From: Rhexocercosporidium sp. MPI-PUGE-AT-0058
Lineage: Eukaryota > Ascomycota > Leotiomycetes > Helotiales
NCBI GenBank assembly: GCA_020746875.1
Contig: JAGTJL010000004.1
Location: forward strand, 3,100,001 to 3,164,000
Direction of reading: 5' to 3'
DNA length: 64,000 bases
The translations under genes and the position numbers were made by a program. Below, one piece after another: positions 58,177-64,000 of this stretch (position 1 is its first letter; every line of letters begins with the position of its first letter). The notes below the pieces were generated by a model. The model was not told the origin of the DNA, did no database searches, and was given only the letters and a program-made list of their open reading frames with translations.

Positions 58177-61100
58177 TTAATTAATAAGGATTAATTATTG
58201 TCGTGATAAAATCATATTAAATTATGTTGAAGTTCCTCTTTAGCACGTATATACTGAGAAAATATAGTAATTAAGTATGCAGCTTCTTGAGCTTTGATAG
58301 TATAAGGTTTTTTTAAAGTATTATATTAAGACTTGGCCTTCGTACACAGTATGCGTTAGTATTAGAGTTAGAAGGAGATTAGCCTAAAACTTATTTTAAT
58401 AAAGTAATACGAGAAACTAAAAGCACGTTGTTAATAACTTATGCGATGAATTTTATATACGAAATTATTATTGTTTGTAATATAGTATTTATGTGATTTT
58501 ATATGAATTGTGATAATATTTTACGTAATAGTCTATTTTAAGCGGAATGGAGAATCGTTCTTGTTTCTGGAAATCTCAGTAACGCAGCGCAAAAGCTTAT
58601 AAATATAAGCGTTTATAGTTGTTTCAGATTTTGCTTGTTGATTATAACTTAATTAGTCGCTTTTATTAGAAGGCTAGTAGCTATTTGAAGATCGATCTTT
58701 GCGGAACCTTTTATTAAGAAATTCTGGAGGCGAAGATAGCACTAAAGGCGAGGATAAGAGAAGACCCGTACTAGTAAAAGCATATGCGTGAACTTCTTGA
58801 CCTTTTAGCTCTCGACGAGGGTTAGAAATAATAACAGTCTCAAAAACTTATAAGAGTAGCGTAATAAACGAGGCTAACGGCCTAATAGCTTGAGTAAGGT
58901 CCTTATGAGTCTTATTACACTAATCTTGGCGGAAAAGATAAAAGACTAATTATATAAGTGCGCTTTCTCGTACTTGAGTTAATACTTCTACGAAGTATAA
59001 CTAAAGTTATATTAAGGGAGTCGCTTTTACCGGAGGATTACAAAGAATCTAAAACGTACCTAGCTCGCGGATGTCCTAAGAACTTCCGGCGGGTATACGA
59101 TCGATTCTACGGGACAGAGAATCGTCTGGTTATATTAGAAAGATTAAGTTGAATTTATCTAAAGAGACCGGAATAAATATAACAAAATATCCGTATTCCT
59201 GGAATAGCTCGAGAAGATAGCTGAAGTTTAATTATAAAAAGTAGTCAAGATATTACTAGTACGAGTACGGATCCCTTAATTAATTATATTACGTGATTTA
59301 ATTACGTACGGTTAATTATTATCGCGTTATTCGAGATATTAGTTTTTTATTAATTAACCTTAATATAAAGAATAATTCTTAATAGCGCATCCGGATTATT
59401 ATATAAATTCCTTCGATTAGTTATGCGTAGCTTGCGTACGGCTCAGAATATTATGGCAGTCCTCTGTTCGCAATTTATTTCGCGATTTAAAGCGCTCGAA
59501 AACCTTTACCTTAAGCGAATTATAATTAAAATAATTACATATTAAGGCCGACGAAAGCGAGGGAGAGATTATATAAAATAATATATATTTTATAAGAGAT
59601 ATTATCGGAGGCGAGAAAGGCCGATTATTAACGTTTTTTTATAAATCTTGCGTTACGTAATATAAAAGCAATTCGGTTCTACTCAAAATATGTATGATTA
59701 ATCTTAATTAATTAAATTATAGTTTTATTATAATAAGTTATATAAACGATATAAGTTAACCGGTAAGTATTGCAAATCTTATTATTATATATAATACTAA
59801 TATAAGGGGTTTAGAAATTATAAACTCTACTTTAAGAACGATATATATTCCTTTAATATCTTTATAGAATTAATTATGTCTTATTTTTCTGCAGATGCGT
59901 ATAATATAATAAAGTCAATTCTATTCTCTTTAGTTTTAATACGCGAAAGATACCGGCTAGATTTTTTACTTATTACGGCGGAGCTTTATTTTATACTCGC
60001 TATAATTGCAAAATATTGTATATTACCGGACGTGAGTTTTTAACGGATTTGCTCTTTTTTAAGTTAACCTAGTATAATTACGCCTTTTGATAATATATTC
60101 GTATTAGGTTTAAGTTCTCAATATAATTATAATTATATTATATATTACGTTAATTATTAATAAGTAAGCCGATATTGCGAATAAGATAATAATTCACCGA
60201 ACGTTATAATTTAATTTTCTGGATAGGTCTGGGCAATTATAAGCTTTATTATTAATATTTAAAAGTATTAAACTGAAACTTAAAGTGGAATTAAATAGAA
60301 TTATAAGGATATAAGTGCCTCTTTAAGAGATTATAACTAATGCTCCGAGGCAACGATCGAAGCGTTATTTTAATAATAAGAAGAAGCTAAATAATTAAAA
60401 GTTAAAATCGCAAAGGGTTTTTTATAAGTAAGCCAGTCGAAGGTCTTAAGATATTCCTTAAAGGAAGACGTTTTAATCGATTATTAAAGTGTTTCGTTAT
60501 AAGAAGGTTATACAAAAAGGGAGGCGAGGCAAGAGGAGTAAAAATGAATAAACGAGGATAATAACGCATATTAAGTTATAATTCTTTTTAATTATTATAA
60601 GGAGATAATATATTAGGTATATTAATATAGAGATATATATTATTTTATAATTCAGAAAAACGGATAATAAAGTTAATTAAAATATCTTAAATAATTATTA
60701 ACTAAGTCAATTATTAAGCCAGTAGTAACTCGCTATACTTCGCGTCCTCCGCGGTCTTAAAGGAGCGCAGAAAGCCGGTTTCTAATTAATAGAAATCGGA
60801 TAATTATATATTACAATATATTAGATATATATATTAAAAAGTATAAAACAAGCATTAAATCGCTTAAAGGTTCTTTAAAAGATACACACGGACTAAGGAT
60901 AAAGAAAGAGCGATAGTTAATCTTAGATTATTATACTTTATTAGTTTTGTTATATTTAAAAGTTATTTGATAACCCCTGCATAATTATACTTTATTTAAG
61001 ACATTAGAAGACCCGATAAATAGTTAGTAGTGCTCTGATTCGGATTATAATTATATATCGGTTAACTACAAATTTATACGTGATTATTAAAATATAATTT

Positions 61101-61799
61101 ATAATTAATAAGTTAATAAAGATGAACGAACTTATTAAAGAAAAGTCTAAATGTAAATATTTTTCGGAGTTAGTTTTTAACAATACTTTATTATTACGAC
61201 TCCGGAAGCAAATAGTAAAGCCTACTTAGATATAAAAAAAGATATAGTTATTTAAAACTAGCTATTATACGAATTCAAGAATCTTAATTATTAAGATTAA
61301 AAAAGACTTGAAATTATTAATAATAAGATAGAAAAGAGCGATAATACTAATTAATAAAACTTTATATAATAGCGACTATACTTTAGAAGCCGTAATATTA
61401 GACGTATTACTTATATGAATAAATTACTAAACCGAAAAGATAAGTAATTATAACGCGCTAGCTAAATCGTGGGTATTATGATCAAGCGGGCAGTAAACGG
61501 GCTGAATAGCTTATATAACAATACCTTATATTAGCTGTAAACAGTTAATTCGTGAGAAAATAGAAAACCGTCTTATAATACGTTTGCAGAACGAAAATAG
61601 TTTGGATCGGTATATTATTTATTTTCGGCAATTTACGTGTTATTTGTTACGCGTATACGTAGCGTAGAAAGAGAAGGCAGCCGAGGAAAGCTTAAGAAAG
61701 GAAGAAACTGAAAGCGGGGAAGAGAAGTCAATAAGTAATAAAAATAATGCCGTAAATAAAATAAAAGTAAAACGAGGGAGGAAAACTAATAGGAAGTCG
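58177..61799. other. RIP-degraded desert, no gene recognised
   Basis: About 3.6 kb of very AT/TpA-rich DNA. A 64-codon frame at 58,958 and scattered plus-strand fragments exist, but no motif was identified. The part near 61,560-61,800 is charged (K-E-K-A-A-E-E-S-L-R-K-E-E) and may be the upstream region of helicase 2. Confidence 0.45.
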
Positions 61800-64000
61800 A
61801 TGTTGACGAGGTTATTATTAATATAATAAAGGATTATTGTGAATTAATTAAATTTAACTCGGAACAAAAAGAGTTGCTTAATAAGATGCTTAAGTCATTA
61901 AAATTTAAAGAAGATAAAGATAATTAAATTTATAAGATAAGAGTAATCTTAATATTCATGATTTTACAAAACTTAAAAGAGTATAACCGATTTGATAATC
62001 TTATAATATATTTTGTTGTCGTATTAAGGATTATAAAAGACGAAAATCGATTAAGGCGTGGAGATAAGTACTTAAATATACTTATAGGATTTATATATTA
62101 CGTCCGAGTTATATTTCTGAAACACACTTTGCTATTTGCTACTAGAGGAAAATAGACGGCTGAAGATATTAATTAGTTTTTAAAACTGCGGAAGAAATAT
62201 CTAATAATAAGTAGTTATAGCTTATGTAGTTTCTTGATCAAGATACTAAGGTATGGTAAAACCATGAGTATATAGAAAATTAACCAGCTTAGTATTACTT
62301 AGACTCGATTTGAGATAAATCGTTTAGATAATAATTTATTAGAATTTCATAAAAAGCCAGTGCTTATTAAGCGATTTAAGGATTTTATTTACGATATAAT
62401 TCGGGAGGCCGAGGATATCTTATAAGAGGATTTGATATAAGTAAGGTAGAAGAAAGACTGCTTTAAGATTGATTTAGAGAATATTTAAGATGATTTGTTA
62501 TTAGCAAAGCGGGGCGTTTTATAGATCACGAATGAGGCTAATAGAATGAAAGATAAACTAAATTAGATAATAGAGCAAATATTGAAAGCTCTTAAAAAGC
62601 AGCAGTTGTAGGACCGGAAAAATGATATATAGCGAATGATAAGAGTTCGCGAGTATTAATAGCTGTAGAAACGATTGAAAGAGCTTATGTTTATTTTAGG
62701 ATATTAAAATAATAATTCCTCGGCTTATGGAGAGGAAATTACCTTTATTCGATTTCGTAATAGTTTATTCTAAAAACGGAATATTTATATTATTAGCGGC
62801 CGGATAAGTTATATAACGCGGTATTATAAATTTTAAGCACTTTTTGATAAGGCTAAAGTTATTCTCTAATTTCTCTTATAGCGCGTAACACAGATCTAGT
62901 TAATTTATTTAACTTACGTTTAACTATTCTCGGAGCCTCTCGACTAGAAGACAGATAAACTTCCTTAAAATGATCATTTCTGGTATGATAAAAATAAGTC
63001 GTGGATACGCGAGCATTTAATTAAGGTTTTGATTCAAGAAACTGCAATTCGACTAGGCGTCCGCTTAATTACGTAAGATTATTAGAATATAACTATCGAG
63101 ATAAGCTGTGAGTATATTAGTGCTGAGCTTATAAGAAATCTACTTATAACTGAAGATATGCCACATGAAGATATTAATGTAGTCGTGAATGCTATTAATC
63201 TTGCCGCTGCTTACGGAAAGAATATTATCGAACGGTATAAGGTCCGGGGTGATATTATTCAAAATCTTAATAATAAAAGCATTCGAATCTTCGGAGCTAT
63301 TAGTTCGTAGTGGTACTAGCTTTTAAGGCTGGATAATAAGCGGCTTACCTTAATTATTAAATACTAGCGGAAGTTATCTTATAAGATACTACTCAGCAGT
63401 CTTACTCCTAAAAGATCGAGATCACTATTAAGCCGGCTATAGCCCGTGATTTTTACCTTACCGGTATTTAAGGTTTCTCAGACAGGACTGCTTACGCCAT
63501 CTTGTTCGAACGCAGCTGCGTTTGCATTATTAAGATTAAAGAGTATAGCATTTCTAAGTCGGCCGCGGACTAATATAATTACAATTATAAGAGTGCTGCT
63601 ATTTAATACGGTTCTCGTTTATTCCGGCAGCGAGATTTATAAAGACTTAAAAAAAGTGCTGAATTAAGAAGAGTTTATATTCCGATCGGAGGAACAAAAA
63701 GAAGCCGTATTTGCTGCATTTAATTAATAAACGTTATTAATTATAGTATTGCCGACTGGCCGGGGAAAGACGCTGATATTTACTATTCTAGCAGTACTTC
63801 GGGACTTAGGAGTTAGTATTATCATTGCATTATTTAACGTACTCGAAAAATATTATGTTCGACGTTTACGGCTTACCCGCATCGAGCATATCGTATAGTA
63901 TTATAAAGAAGTAAGGTATGCTCTTATTATTATAATCAGCGCTAACTAAGCCGCATCTACTAATTTTATTATATACGGATCGATGCTCCGGAAACGAAAG
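61800..64000 (+). pseudogene. RecQ-like helicase gene 2, N-terminal part, runs off the window
   Basis: A plus-strand block reads F-K-D-F-I-Y-D-I-I-R-E-A-E-D-I near 62,370; then S-W-I-R-E-H-L-I-K-V near 63,000 and Y-I-S-A-E-L-I-R-N-L near 63,115; then F-R-S-E-E-Q-K-E-A-V-F-A-A and Walker A L-P-T-G-R-G-K-T at 63,749-63,772, followed by R-L-R-L-T-R-I. This fits the start of the helicase core of a RecQ-like protein after a long N-terminal region. Several stops are present, fewer toward the right end. Same general family as helicase 1 but clearly divergent. Confidence 0.65.

Noticed and set aside
1..64000. Starship-type or other large cargo element spanning the window
   Set aside because: No tyrosine-recombinase (DUF3435) captain or matching ends could be recognised; the nested small elements explain the layout.

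Overview
The window looks like a chromosome region of a filamentous ascomycete fungus. Spliceosomal genes with short introns (46-265 nt, GT...AG, CTAAC/CTGAC-type branch sites), a HET-domain gene, a DUF7730-like gene and Ty1/copia, Ty3/gypsy and Tc1-mariner/pogo transposons all point there. Composition is sharply two-part: small islands of near-balanced base composition that carry single-copy genes, and very AT/TpA-rich deserts in which every transposon reading frame is shredded by C-to-T and G-to-A changes. That is the classical mark of repeat-induced point mutation (RIP). No tRNA, rRNA, CRISPR array or canonical telomere repeat was recognised.

Region 1 (1-25,846) is one nested stack. A pogo/Fot1-like DNA transposon (remnant 25,077-25,846) was split by a copia element A (3' part 1-3,614 plus 24,223-25,076). 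A was split by a second copia element B of the same family (3,615-24,222, 184-bp LTRs, 5-bp target duplication GTACT). B was split by a 12.6-kb gypsy element C in minus orientation (9,248-21,838, 284-bp LTRs, 4-bp duplication ATAT).

Region 2 (about 25,850-33,900) is a gene island: a small three-exon gene of unknown family (26,045-26,744); a multi-TM fungal membrane protein with a 7 x 15-bp in-frame repeat (26,728-28,174); a DUF7730-like gene (28,248-29,325, minus, 2 exons); an intact 747-residue HET-domain protein (29,573-31,816, minus); and a broken nicotinamide-riboside-kinase-like pseudogene (32,090-33,252, minus).

Region 3 (33,900-36,470) holds small mobile elements: a 1.16-kb Tc1-like element with TIRs and a TA duplication, a gypsy RNase H fragment, and a 151-bp TIR element interrupted by a 284-bp solo LTR of the gypsy C family.

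Region 4 (37,600-41,400) is a second gene island: an intact five-exon TauD-type dioxygenase and a three-exon protein-kinase gene carrying one in-frame TAG.

Region 5 (41,400-64,000) is again transposon-rich: a RecQ-like helicase gene (41,650-49,467) interrupted by a copia fragment, an 896-bp fold-back element and a 759-bp TIR/TA element whose removal rejoins the helicase frame; a 1.9-kb Tc1-type transposon (49,794-51,704); a 5.7-kb copia element D (52,498-58,176); and, at the right edge, the start of a second, divergent RecQ-like helicase gene. Such helicases are typical of fungal subtelomeres, so a subtelomeric or other dispensable location is a reasonable inference. I found no functional pathway linking the host genes; HET, kinase, DUF7730 and TauD genes are typical accessory-region content. 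Ends of decayed features are approximate; LTR, TSD and exon ends were read base by base.
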